Part shown: piece by piece, positions 55,002-62,656 of the stretch
Layout: the number at the start of each line of letters is the position of its first letter
Numbering within the stretch: the stretch's first letter is position 1
Source of the DNA: SVFI01 sp045535935
GTDB lineage: Bacteria > Bacillota > Clostridia > Lachnospirales > Lachnospiraceae
Assembly (NCBI GenBank): GCA_045535935.1
Contig: JAZSMO010000016.1
Span: forward strand, 41,291-105,290
Length of the DNA stretch: 64,000 bases
Direction: 5' to 3'
Program-made: the position numbers and the translations under genes
Notes under the pieces: model-generated
The model's input: only the letters and a program-made list of their open reading frames with translations
Told to the model about the DNA's origin: nothing
Database searches by the model: none

Positions 55002-55487
55002 ATGAAGAAGATTTATTCGATTTCTGTGGAAAACAGATCCGGTGTTCTCTGTAAAGTGGCCGGATTGTTTTCGAGAAGATGTTTCAATATTGATTCGCTC
55101 GCCGTAGGAGAAACCGATCAGCCGGATGTTTCCTGTATGACGATTGTCAGCAGCGGAAATCAGAGAACATTGGAACAGATTGAAAAACAGCTCAATAAAA
55201 AGCTGGATATCATAAAGGTGCGCACGTTCAAAGAAGAACAGAGTATTTCCAGAGAACTGATGCTCATGAAAGTAAAGTATAATCGAACAAACCGGAAGGA
55301 TATTATGGAAATATGTGATGTCCTGAAAGCAGAGATTGTCGATATGTCAAAAAACTATATGATGATACAGATCTGCGATACACCGGAGCGCATTAAGCTT
55401 TTAATTCAGATGATGAATTCTGTCAGCGTGGTTGAAGTGGCAAGAACAGGAACACTTGCACTTATGAAATGTTCTGAAAACGAATAA
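55002..55487 (+). CDS. ilvN: Acetolactate synthase small (regulatory) subunit, first copy
   Basis: A 161-residue protein with an N-terminal ACT domain (KKIYSISVENRSGVLCKVAGLFSRRCFNIDSLAVG) and the typical C-terminal ALS_ss domain (about 80-160, ending VVEVARTGTLAL). It begins 12 bases after ilvB with AGGAGG and would mediate valine feedback on IlvB. It differs clearly from the second copy 120 bases downstream, for example RRCFNIDSLAVGETDQPDV against RRGYNIESITAGTTADPRY, so the pair is an old duplication. Confidence 0.93.
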   Translation: MKKIYSISVENRSGVLCKVAGLFSRRCFNIDSLAVGETDQPDVSCMTIVSSGNQRTLEQIEKQLNKKLDIIKVRTFKEEQSISRELMLMKVKYNRTNRKDIMEICDVLKAEIVDMSKNYMMIQICDTPERIKLLIQMMNSVSVVEVARTGTLALMKCSENE

Positions 55488-55501
55488 CAAAACCGGATTC
55501 G

Positions 55502-55516
55502 ATAACCGAAGGTTAT
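55502..55516. other. Small inverted repeat upstream of the second ilvN promoter
   Basis: ATAACC and GGTTAT form a perfect 6-bp inverted repeat with a GAA centre, in the 54-base gap before the promoter at 55542. No T tract follows, so it is not a terminator for the first ilvN. It could be a regulator site about 70 bases upstream of the predicted start, or have no function. Confidence 0.35.
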
Positions 55517-55541
55517 GGAATGCATGAAACAAGGTCATACG

Positions 55542-55571
55542 TTGACAAAGCACTCAGACTGCTGATACAAT
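55542..55571 (+). promoter_or_regulatory. Predicted sigma-A promoter for the second ilvN and ilvC
   Basis: A perfect TTGACA (55542-55547), an 18-base spacer and TACAAT (55566-55571). Transcription would begin near 55578, 32 bases before the second ilvN ATG. It separates ilvN2-ilvC expression from ilvB-ilvN1. Confidence 0.75.
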
Positions 55572-55609
55572 GCTGATAAAGCAAAATACAGAAAGGGTTT
55601 GTTGCATCC

Positions 55610-56116
55610 ATGCAAAAAAAAGTATTTCAGATTTTAGTAGATAATACCTCCGGTGTTTTAAGTCGTATTTCCGGACTTTTCAGCCGCAGAGGTTACAATA
55701 TTGAGAGTATCACAGCAGGTACGACAGCTGATCCGCGCTACACGCGAATCACGATTGTTGCCAGCGGTGATGATGCGATTCTTGATCAGATTGAGAAACA
55801 GGTGGCCAAGCTTGTGGATGTCCGTGATATCAAAGAGTTGAAGCCGGAATGCAGCGTTTACAGAGAACTTGCCATGGTAAAGGTCAAAGCGGATGATTCC
55901 CAGCGACAGGGCGTGATAGCACTTGCAAATGTGTATCGTGCCAATATTGTCGATGTCGCAAAGGATTCTCTCATGGTTGAGCTTACGGGTAAACAGGAGA
56001 AGATTGATGCATTTATCAGTCTGCTTGACGGATACGAGATTCTCGAGCTTGCGAGAACGGGTATTGCAGGCCTCGGAAGAGGAACGGAAGGCGTTATTTA
56101 TTTAGATAAAGAGTAA
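55610..56116 (+). CDS. ilvH: Acetolactate synthase small (regulatory) subunit, second copy
   Basis: A 168-residue ACT protein of the IlvN/IlvH family (FQILVDNTSGVLSRISGLFSRRGYNIESITAG at residues 5-36), followed by an ALS_ss domain ending LELARTGIAGLGRG. It looks closer to canonical IlvH/IlvN than the first copy. It has its own promoter and stands directly before ilvC. The two small subunits may serve the same IlvB or a second large subunit elsewhere. The symbol is used here only to separate the copies. Confidence 0.9.
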   Translation: MQKKVFQILVDNTSGVLSRISGLFSRRGYNIESITAGTTADPRYTRITIVASGDDAILDQIEKQVAKLVDVRDIKELKPECSVYRELAMVKVKADDSQRQGVIALANVYRANIVDVAKDSLMVELTGKQEKIDAFISLLDGYEILELARTGIAGLGRGTEGVIYLDKE

Positions 56117-56174
56117 GGGAAAGCTGCTGTGCAGCTAACTATAAAAGTAAACAAACATTTAGGAGGAAATAAAA

Positions 56175-57200
56175 ATGTCACAGGAAGCAAAAATCTATTA
56201 TCAGGAAGACTGTAATCTTGCAGAATTAGAAGGAAAGACCATCGCAGTGATCGGTTACGGAAGCCAGGGTCACGCACATGCATTAAACGCAAAAGAGTCA
56301 GGATGCAACGTAATCATCGGTCTTTACGAAGGTTCTAAATCATGGGCAAAAGCAGAAGCGCAGGGATTTGAAGTTTACACAGCTGCAGAGGCAGCAAAAA
56401 AAGCTGACGTTATCATGATTCTTATCAATGATGAATTACAGGCTGATATGTACAAAAACGATATCGAGCCAAACCTGGAAGCAGGCAATATGTTAATGTT
56501 CGCTCACGGTTTCAACATTCATTTCGGATGTATCACACCGCCGGCTGACGTTGACGTTACCATGATTGCTCCGAAAGGACCTGGACACACAGTTCGCAGC
56601 GAGTACCAGGTAGGAAAAGGTGTTCCTTGTCTCGTAGCTGTTCATCAGGATGCGACAGGAAAAGCTCTTGATAAAGCACTTGCTTATGCACTTGCAATCG
56701 GTGGCGCAAGAGCCGGAGTTTTAGAGACAACATTCCGTACAGAGACAGAGACAGACCTCTTCGGTGAGCAGGCAGTTCTTTGTGGTGGTGTTTGTGCACT
56801 TATGCAGGCAGGTTTCGAGACATTAACAGAAGCAGGATACGATCCGAGAAATGCATACTTCGAGTGTATCCATGAGATGAAACTGATCGTAGACCTTATC
56901 TACCAGTCAGGTTTTGCAGGAATGAGATATTCTATCTCAAACACAGCGGAGTACGGTGATTACATCACAGGACCGAAGATCATCACAGATGAGACAAAGA
57001 AAGCCATGAAGAAAGTTCTTGCAGACATCCAGGATGGTTCTTTCGCAAAAGAATTCTTACTTGATATGTCAAACGCAGGACGTCAGGTACACTTCAAAGC
57101 GATGAGAAAGCTTGCAGCTGAGCATCCAGCAGAGAAAGTCGGCGAAGAAGTTCGTAAACTTTACAGCTGGAACGGCGAAGAGAAATTCATCGACAACTAA
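56175..57200 (+). CDS. ilvC: Ketol-acid reductoisomerase
   Basis: A 341-residue class I (short) enzyme that isomerises and reduces acetolactate. The NADPH-binding GYGSQGHAHALN lies at about 28-39. The catalytic DLFGEQAVLCGG segment (about 194-205) and the C-terminal GMRYSISNTAEYG (about 251-263) hold the Mg-binding acids. AGGAGG precedes the ATG. The codon choice is noticeably more restricted than in the neighbours (many GCA, AAA, GTT and ATC codons), consistent with high expression. A strong terminator follows. Confidence 0.97.
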   Translation: MSQEAKIYYQEDCNLAELEGKTIAVIGYGSQGHAHALNAKESGCNVIIGLYEGSKSWAKAEAQGFEVYTAAEAAKKADVIMILINDELQADMYKNDIEPNLEAGNMLMFAHGFNIHFGCITPPADVDVTMIAPKGPGHTVRSEYQVGKGVPCLVAVHQDATGKALDKALAYALAIGGARAGVLETTFRTETETDLFGEQAVLCGGVCALMQAGFETLTEAGYDPRNAYFECIHEMKLIVDLIYQSGFAGMRYSISNTAEYGDYITGPKIITDETKKAMKKVLADIQDGSFAKEFLLDMSNAGRQVHFKAMRKLAAEHPAEKVGEEVRKLYSWNGEEKFIDN

Positions 57201-57213
57201 TATTGCAGTACAT

Positions 57214-57247
57214 ATCCCTCGCAGCCGGGCTGCGGGGGATTTTTTTG
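57214..57247 (+). terminator. Rho-independent terminator after ilvC
   Basis: A GC-rich stem of 12 pairs (57214-57225 with 57229-57240, one T-G wobble), a three-base loop and a T7 run at 57240-57246. Confidence 0.93.
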
Positions 57248-57273
57248 CCCATTTAACACATTTGTGATATGAT
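57245..57273 (+). promoter_or_regulatory. Possible promoter for the acyltransferase gene
   Basis: TATGAT at 57268-57273 with an extended -10 TGA before it; the -35 is weak (TTGCCC 57245-57250, 17-base spacing) and overlaps the end of the preceding terminator. The predicted start is about 22 bases before the ATG, with GGAGG in between. Confidence 0.45.
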
Positions 57274-57302
57274 AGAGTTGTATTTAATGGAGGATTCATT
57301 TT

Positions 57303-58433
57303 ATGCTTTATAACAGTAGTATTTTGATAAAAAACATTAAAAGCAAAGGTAGTAAGGTACTAATTTGGGGTGCTTGTGAGCAAAATGATTCTATTGTTGA
57401 TTTTTTGAAAGATCAGAGTATTGATGTGATTGGGTATGTTGATCAAAAGGCGTCAGTTTGTCCGAATAAAACATATGAATATCGTTCTTTGCCGGTATAT
57501 GATACGGACAGCATCCGTGAAAAATCTGCTTTTGTGTATGTCGGATTGCTGCGGACGTATAAGGATGTTTTAGAGTGTTTGGAAAAGAATAATCACAAAG
57601 AATTTATTGATTACTGGTATCCGCATCGTGAAATTATACTGGATGGTTCTGCTGATTACTCGGATTTGTATGGTAACGAATATAGAGGTGAGAATTATAA
57701 CCTGCATATTAAGTTAAAAAATTCCGGTAAACTGCACATCGGAAAAGCGTGTGAATTTAACAACGCCTACATTTCTGTTTCTGATTACTCGGAAGTGATT
57801 ATTAAGGAGCATATTAAGGTAAAAGACGCGTGTGAAATAAACGTTGCTAAGAATAGTAAGATAAATTTGGAAAAAAATTTAGATTTTGAATGTAAAATAA
57901 GGTTGGATGCGATAGATAACAGTAATATCAAGATAGAAGATAATTTCAAAATAACATCCTATATGAAAATTTTTTTGGGAGGAGATTTTGCAGGAATAAA
58001 GGCGGTGTGTTGTTCCGAAATAGTTTTTGGGAAAAATGTTTCAGCGGGAGCCGGTTTACATCTTGTGGCTAATGAAAACAGTAGTGTTGAAATTGGAGAT
58101 GACTGCATGTTGGCCAGAGATGTTCTTATCAGAGCCGGATCCGGACATTCCATATATGACATGGAACATGATAAGAATTTGTCATCCGTAGGGCGAAAAG
58201 TTAAAATAGGAGAACATGTATGGCTTGGACAAAGAGCAGTTATATTTAATGGTGCAGAGATAGGCAACGGAAGTATTGTCGGTATGAATAGTTTTGTAAA
58301 TAAACAATTCCCTGCTAATTGCAGTTTGGCGGGGTACCCTGCCAAAATAATTAAATATAATATTGCATGGAGAAGAGAAATAGATCCAAATTTAAATTGT
58401 TACGAAGATTTTGCACAATTTGATTACAGATAG
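57303..58433 (+). CDS. Left-handed beta-helix acyltransferase with N-terminal Rossmann-like domain
   Basis: A 376-residue protein. The first about 110 residues form an alpha/beta domain (KVLIWGACEQNDSIVDFL, then VIGYVDQ near 44) like the nucleotide-binding part of PglD-type sugar acetyltransferases. Residues about 130-360 carry imperfect hexapeptide repeats. The C-terminal part is most typical: IGDDCMLARDVLIRAGSGHSI (about 262-282), IGEHVWLGQRAVIFNG (about 302-317) and AGYPAKIIK (about 347-355), with the likely catalytic His in AGSGHSI. It probably acetylates a sugar of a surface polysaccharide or a small metabolite. The gene is more AT-rich than its neighbours and is isolated between two terminators, suggesting recent acquisition. 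Confidence 0.8.
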   Translation: MLYNSSILIKNIKSKGSKVLIWGACEQNDSIVDFLKDQSIDVIGYVDQKASVCPNKTYEYRSLPVYDTDSIREKSAFVYVGLLRTYKDVLECLEKNNHKEFIDYWYPHREIILDGSADYSDLYGNEYRGENYNLHIKLKNSGKLHIGKACEFNNAYISVSDYSEVIIKEHIKVKDACEINVAKNSKINLEKNLDFECKIRLDAIDNSNIKIEDNFKITSYMKIFLGGDFAGIKAVCCSEIVFGKNVSAGAGLHLVANENSSVEIGDDCMLARDVLIRAGSGHSIYDMEHDKNLSSVGRKVKIGEHVWLGQRAVIFNGAEIGNGSIVGMNSFVNKQFPANCSLAGYPAKIIKYNIAWRREIDPNLNCYEDFAQFDYR

Positions 58434-58556
58434 TATTTGAGCCGGTTTAGAAATATTCGAAAATTTCCGATATATATAATGAAACCAATTAAAATATGCA
58501 TCCAGGGAGGGATAGTCGGATACGGAGATTACGGTATTTTAAAGGTTGACTCGATT

Positions 58557-58697
58557 ATGATTATTACATCCATGAACGGAAGAACCAAGCGTGAGCGCCC
58601 GGCGGACAAGGAAAAGAAAGAAAAGAAGAAAAACTTCGACCAGATGTTTCGGGAAGCACGCGAGCAGGCGACCGAAGGTTTTGACATGAGAGCATAA
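58557..58697 (+). CDS. Small charged hypothetical protein (46 aa)
   Basis: A short ORF encoding a Lys/Arg/Glu-rich peptide (TKRERPADKEKKEKKKNF, then FREAREQA) without hydrophobic segment. It ends five bases before a good terminator, which supports transcription. The start is uncertain: ATG 58557 has AAAGG eleven bases upstream, while in-frame ATGs at 58479 and 58572 exist. The 123 bases before it contain a TATAAT (58475-58480) but no matching -35, and a GGGAGG without a start at proper spacing. Confidence 0.45.
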   Translation: MIITSMNGRTKRERPADKEKKEKKKNFDQMFREAREQATEGFDMRA

Positions 58698-58701
58698 AGG
58701 A

Positions 58702-58735
58702 AAAGAACTTCTTGAAAAAAGGAGTTCTTTTTTTG
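58702..58735 (+). terminator. Rho-independent terminator before cysK
   Basis: A 12-pair stem with one T-G wobble (58702-58713 with 58719-58730), a GAAAA loop and a T7 tail (58728-58734). Confidence 0.88.
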
Positions 58736-58743
58736 TAAAATCG

Positions 58744-58752
58744 TGGTATACT
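58744..58752 (+). promoter_or_regulatory. Extended -10 promoter for cysK
   Basis: TGG followed by TATACT (58747-58752). No good -35 is seen; the usual position falls in the preceding terminator. The predicted start near 58759 leaves a leader of about 83 bases before cysK. That leader contains GGGC (58763-58766) and GCCC (58797-58800), which could pair, but matches no riboswitch class I recognise. Confidence 0.45.
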
Positions 58753-58841
58753 CTTACTTGTGGGCTGCTATGCATAAGAGAAACAGGTACATATGACGCC
58801 CGAATTACATAGGATAATGAAAACATACGAGGTAAAAAGAT

Positions 58842-59774
58842 ATGATTTATGATAATGTGCTGCAGTGCATGGGACAGACACCGCTTATCCGCTTAAATAA
58901 GATGGCAGATCCGGAAGGGGCGGAAGTTCTTGTAAAATACGAAGGACTGAATGTCGGAGGTTCCATCAAGACAAGAACTGCATACAACATGATTAAAAAA
59001 GCAGAAAAAGAAGGTATCATTCACAAGGATTCCATCATTGTGGAGCCGACCAGTGGTAACCAGGGAATCGGTCTGGCGCTGATCGGGGCAGTGAAAGGAT
59101 ACAAAACGATTATTATTATGCCGGACTCTGTCAGTGAGGAGCGCAGAAAGCTTGTAAACCACTACGGTGCGGAAGTGATTCTTGTCCATGATGCGGGCAA
59201 TATCGGCGACTGTATTGACGAGTGTATGAAGCTTGCTTATAAGATGGCGGAGGAAGATCCGAATGTCTACGTTCCGCAGCAGTTTGAAAATCCGGCCAAT
59301 CCGCTTGTGCACAAACACCATACCGGGTTGGAAATATTGGAACAGGTTGCAGGTCCGGTGGACGGATTCTGTTCGGGTATCGGTACCGGCGGAACCATCA
59401 GCGGTGTTGGTGAAGTATTAAAAAGACAAAACCCGGATGTGGTCATCTGGGCAGTAGAACCGGAAAATGCAGCTATTCTCGCAGGCGGAACTATTGGAAC
59501 ACATCTTCAGATGGGAATCGGCGACGGATTGATTCCGAAAAACTTAAATCAGGAGATTTACGATGATGTTTACATTGTTTCCGATGAGGAAGCATTGCAG
59601 ACGGCGAAAGACCTTGCAAGACTGGAAGGTCTGATGTGCGGAATCAGCAGCGGAACGAATGTTGCTGCAGCACTGAAACTTGCCAAGAAATTAGGAAAAG
59701 GCAAGACCGTTGTGACAGTCCTGCCTGATACCGCTGAGAGATATTTCTCCACTCCTTTATTTGAAAACGAATAA
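58842..59774 (+). CDS. cysK: Cysteine synthase (O-acetylserine sulfhydrylase)
   Basis: A 310-residue fold-type II PLP enzyme that makes cysteine from O-acetylserine and sulfide. The PLP Lys is in GGSIKTRTAYNMI (about 32-44), the substrate loop PTSGNQGIG at about 68-76, and the phosphate-binding loop GIGTGGTISG at about 181-190. C-terminal Ser in GISSGTN (about 267) contacts the pyridine ring. It is monocistronic by the flanking signals and ends five bases from the stop codon of the convergent LysR gene. Confidence 0.94.
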   Translation: MIYDNVLQCMGQTPLIRLNKMADPEGAEVLVKYEGLNVGGSIKTRTAYNMIKKAEKEGIIHKDSIIVEPTSGNQGIGLALIGAVKGYKTIIIMPDSVSEERRKLVNHYGAEVILVHDAGNIGDCIDECMKLAYKMAEEDPNVYVPQQFENPANPLVHKHHTGLEILEQVAGPVDGFCSGIGTGGTISGVGEVLKRQNPDVVIWAVEPENAAILAGGTIGTHLQMGIGDGLIPKNLNQEIYDDVYIVSDEEALQTAKDLARLEGLMCGISSGTNVAAALKLAKKLGKGKTVVTVLPDTAERYFSTPLFENE

Positions 59775-59779
59775 AAAAT

Positions 59780-60688
59780 TTAAAATTCATTTCCTGTTTG
59801 CTCTGTAAAATAGGAAATGAATTTTTTCATGGCATCCGTCATGATAGTGTCATCCTTGTACACAAGGCCGATTTTTCGCTTCGGAATCGTGCGGCGGAAG
59901 GAGAGCTCCTTCAACGTGCCATTTGCCAGATCTTCCTTGACGAAATCCTTGATGACACATGCGATGCCCAGATCAATGCGCGCGAGCTCAATCAGAAGAT
60001 CCATCGTGTTGATCTCAATGACATTGCTCATGGAAATTTGATTGGATGACAGATACATATCCACATATTTACGTGAAATATTTTCTTTGTTCAGCATCAT
60101 AAAGGTGGCGTTGTTCAAGATGGCGCCCTTTTCGTTGCCTTCCCGGATGCGTAGATTTTCAAGATAACGATCGGTGGTAACGAAAGTATCCTGAATCTCG
60201 CGGAACGGAATATATGTCAAATTTCCGGGTTGGCTCGGAATGCCTACAATACCGATGTCCGTCACCGAATTATCGATATCGCGGATGGTCTCCATGGAAG
60301 GATGACAGGTGATGGTCACTTTGATATGTGGGTTGTCCTTGACAAACTGTTCCAGGTACGGCAGAAGCACATATTTGCATAAAGTAATGCTGACGCCGAT
60401 GGATAACTGGGAAACCCCGAGCTCATTGACACGCTTGATTTGTTCTTCACCGTGGCGAATTGCAGAGAACGCCGTGCGCACCTGTTCGTACAGAAGCTCG
60501 CCCTCCATGGTCAGTGTAACTCCGCGAGAAGAACGATGAAAGAGCTGAACATTGAGACTTTGTTCCAGCTTGGAGATTGCTTTACTGATGGCCGGCTGAC
60601 TGATATAAAGTTCTTTGGCGGCGCCGGAGATGTTTTTGTGCTGAGCCACCGTATAAAAAATATGATATAAGTTTAAATTTGTATCCAT
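59780..60688 (-). CDS. LysR-family transcriptional regulator
   Basis: A 302-residue regulator. The N-terminal winged helix-turn-helix has the LysR signature AAKELYISQPAISKAISKLEQSL (about 23-45), followed by the linker helix and a periplasmic-binding-protein-like effector domain (about 90-295). It is divergent from leuC across a 142-base gap, the classic layout for a LysR protein controlling the neighbouring operon. By analogy with leucine-pathway regulators the effector may be a branched-chain intermediate, but this is inference. ATG 60688 is nine bases from AAAGGA; ATG 60694 is only three. Its 3' end is part of a bidirectional terminator. Confidence 0.9.
   Translation of the reverse strand: MDTNLNLYHIFYTVAQHKNISGAAKELYISQPAISKAISKLEQSLNVQLFHRSSRGVTLTMEGELLYEQVRTAFSAIRHGEEQIKRVNELGVSQLSIGVSITLCKYVLLPYLEQFVKDNPHIKVTITCHPSMETIRDIDNSVTDIGIVGIPSQPGNLTYIPFREIQDTFVTTDRYLENLRIREGNEKGAILNNATFMMLNKENISRKYVDMYLSSNQISMSNVIEINTMDLLIELARIDLGIACVIKDFVKEDLANGTLKELSFRRTIPKRKIGLVYKDDTIMTDAMKKFISYFTEQTGNEF
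59782..59827. terminator. Bidirectional terminator inside the 3' coding end of the LysR gene
   Basis: A perfect 14-bp inverted repeat (AAAATTCATTTCCT 59782-59795 with AGGAAATGAATTTT 59812-59825) with a 16-base loop. T runs follow on both strands (59822-59827 on +, the complement of the A-rich 59773-59778 on -). It serves the converging cysK and LysR transcripts while encoding the last residues of the LysR protein. Confidence 0.85.
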
Positions 60689-60770
60689 AAGCATGGTTCC
60701 TTTCCGAAGTGTTATAACAAATTCAGAATACCATAATTAAAATTTATAGTAAATATAAACAATATGTATT

Positions 60771-60798
60771 TTATTTATAGAAAAAAATTTGCTATACT
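60771..60798 (+). promoter_or_regulatory. Predicted promoter for leuCD
   Basis: An extended -10 TGC-TATACT (60790-60798) with a weak TTATTT (60771-60776) as -35. Upstream, two direct copies of TTTATAG (ending near 60749 and 60780) and AT-rich near-palindromes lie where a LysR activator would bind. A poor -35 is usual for activator-dependent promoters. Confidence 0.55.
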
Positions 60799-60830
60799 CG
60801 TAGCATAGAAGTAATAGGAGGTTTTGGTCA

Positions 60831-62096
60831 ATGGGAATGACAATGACACAGAAGATTCTTGCAGCACATGCAGGTCTTGAATATGTAGAAGCCGGACAGC
60901 TTATCGAGGCAGATCTTGATCTTGTTCTCGGAAATGACATCACAAGCCCGGTGGCTATCAAAGAAATGAGCAAAATGAAAGTGGACGGTGTGTTTGATAA
61001 AGATAAAATCGCACTCGTTCCGGACCATTTTGTGCCGAATAAAGATATCAAATCCGCAGAGCATTGCAAATGCGTGCGTGAATTTGCTTACCGCAATGAA
61101 ATCACCAACTATTTTGAAGTGGGTCAGATGGGTATCGAGCATGCGCTTTTGCCGGAAAAAGGTTTGACTGTTGCCGGTGATGTTATCATCGGTGCGGACT
61201 CCCATACATGTACATACGGAGCGCTCGGTGCGTTCTCTACCGGTGTCGGAAGTACGGATATGGCTGCAGGTATGGCCACAGGAAAGGCCTGGTTCAAGGT
61301 TCCGGGAGCCATCAAATTTAACCTGACAGGAAAGCTTCCGAAATATGTGAGCGGTAAAGACATTATCCTTCACATCATCGGTATGATCGGTGTGGACGGC
61401 GCCCTTTACAAATCCATGGAGTTTGTCGGTGACGGCGTTGCCAATCTTTCTATGGACGACCGTTTCACGATTGCAAATATGGCCATTGAAGCCGGCGGAA
61501 AGAACGGTATTTTCCCGGTGGATGACAAGGCGATTGCTTACATGAAAGAGCACTCCACAAGAGAATTCAAAGTATACGAAGCAGATGAAGATGCTGTTTA
61601 CGATGAAGAATACACGATTGATCTTAGTACATTAAAATCAACCGTTGCCTTCCCGCATCTTCCGGAAAATACACATACCATCGACGAGATTGACAAAGAC
61701 ATCAAGATTGATCAGGTGGTTATCGGTTCTTGTACCAACGGACGTCTCGATGACCTTCGCCAGGCGGCAGAAGTGTTGAAAGGACGCAAGGTTGCAAAAG
61801 GAATGCGCCTTATCGTAATTCCTGCGACACAGGCTATTTACTTACAGGCCATGGAAGAGGGGCTTCTCAAAATCTTCATTGAAGCCGGCGGTATCGTGAG
61901 TACACCGACATGCGGACCTTGTCTGGGCGGATACATGGGTATCCTTGCGGAAAATGAAAGATGTGTATCCACAACAAACCGTAACTTTGTCGGACGTATG
62001 GGACATGTGACAAGCGAAATTTACCTGGCTTCCCCGGCGGTTGCAGCAGCTTCTGCCATCACAGGAACTATCGCAGGTCCGCTTGATTTAGAGTAG
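60831..62096 (+). CDS. leuC: 3-isopropylmalate dehydratase, large subunit
   Basis: A 421-residue aconitase-family protein that, with LeuD, isomerises 2-isopropylmalate. [4Fe-4S] ligands are the Cys in VIGSCTNGRLDDLR (about 299-312) and the pair in TPTCGPCLGG (about 360-369). GADSHTCTYGALGAFSTGVGSTD (about 120-142) is the conserved substrate segment. It belongs to the shorter two-subunit clostridial/archaeal type. AGGAGG lies nine bases before ATG 60831. leuD follows after 14 bases. Confidence 0.96.
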   Translation: MGMTMTQKILAAHAGLEYVEAGQLIEADLDLVLGNDITSPVAIKEMSKMKVDGVFDKDKIALVPDHFVPNKDIKSAEHCKCVREFAYRNEITNYFEVGQMGIEHALLPEKGLTVAGDVIIGADSHTCTYGALGAFSTGVGSTDMAAGMATGKAWFKVPGAIKFNLTGKLPKYVSGKDIILHIIGMIGVDGALYKSMEFVGDGVANLSMDDRFTIANMAIEAGGKNGIFPVDDKAIAYMKEHSTREFKVYEADEDAVYDEEYTIDLSTLKSTVAFPHLPENTHTIDEIDKDIKIDQVVIGSCTNGRLDDLRQAAEVLKGRKVAKGMRLIVIPATQAIYLQAMEEGLLKIFIEAGGIVSTPTCGPCLGGYMGILAENERCVSTTNRNFVGRMGHVTSEIYLASPAVAAASAITGTIAGPLDLE

Positions 62097-62110
62097 AAAG
62101 GAGAACGGTT

Positions 62111-62599
62111 ATGGAAAATGCAGTAGGAACCGTATTTAAATATGGAGACAATGTAGATACAGACGTTATCATTCCGGCAAGATATTTGAATTCTTCCGAT
62201 CCGGCGGAGCTGGCGATGCACTGTATGGAAGACATTGACACCGAATTTGTAAAAAATGTAAAGAAAGGTGATATCATCGTCGGCGAAAAGAACTTCGGCT
62301 GCGGATCTTCGAGAGAGCATGCACCGATTGCCATCAAGGCTGCAGGCGTAAGCTGCGTTATCGCTGAGACCTTTGCCCGCATCTTTTACCGCAACGCCAT
62401 CAACATCGGCCTTCCGATTATTGAGTGTCCGCAGGCGGTTGCAAACATCGACAACGGCGACGAAGTGGAAGTTAACTTCGACACCGGTATGATTTACAAT
62501 AAGACAAAAGGCACCGAGTTCAAAGGTCAGGCGTTCCCGCCGTTCATGCAGAAAATCATCGCTGCACAGGGACTTGTAAATTATATCAACAATAAATAA
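62111..62599 (+). CDS. leuD: 3-isopropylmalate dehydratase, small subunit
   Basis: A 162-residue swivel-domain protein, the short form typical of this LeuCD type. YGDNVDTDVIIPARYLN lies at about 13-29, and the conserved GCGSSREHAPIAIK at about 62-75. AAAGGAG precedes the ATG. leuA and leuB are not in the window, so the rest of the leucine pathway lies elsewhere. A terminator follows seven bases after the stop. Confidence 0.96.
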   Translation: MENAVGTVFKYGDNVDTDVIIPARYLNSSDPAELAMHCMEDIDTEFVKNVKKGDIIVGEKNFGCGSSREHAPIAIKAAGVSCVIAETFARIFYRNAINIGLPIIECPQAVANIDNGDEVEVNFDTGMIYNKTKGTEFKGQAFPPFMQKIIAAQGLVNYINNK

Positions 62600-62605
62600 T
62601 TCTTG

Positions 62606-62640
62606 CAGCGCAGAGCCCGAAAGCTTTGCGCTGTATTTTA
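62606..62640 (+). terminator. Rho-independent terminator after leuCD
   Basis: An 11-pair stem (62606-62616 with 62623-62633, one G-T wobble) and a six-base loop are followed by the T-rich TATTTTA. Confidence 0.82.
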
Positions 62641-62656
62641 TGTTCAGAAAAAATAC

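Noticed and set aside
58842..59774. CysK active-site motif KTR in place of KDR considered as an anomaly
   Set aside because: The residue after the PLP lysine varies among active cysteine synthases (E. coli CysK has KCR), so this is not a sign of altered function.
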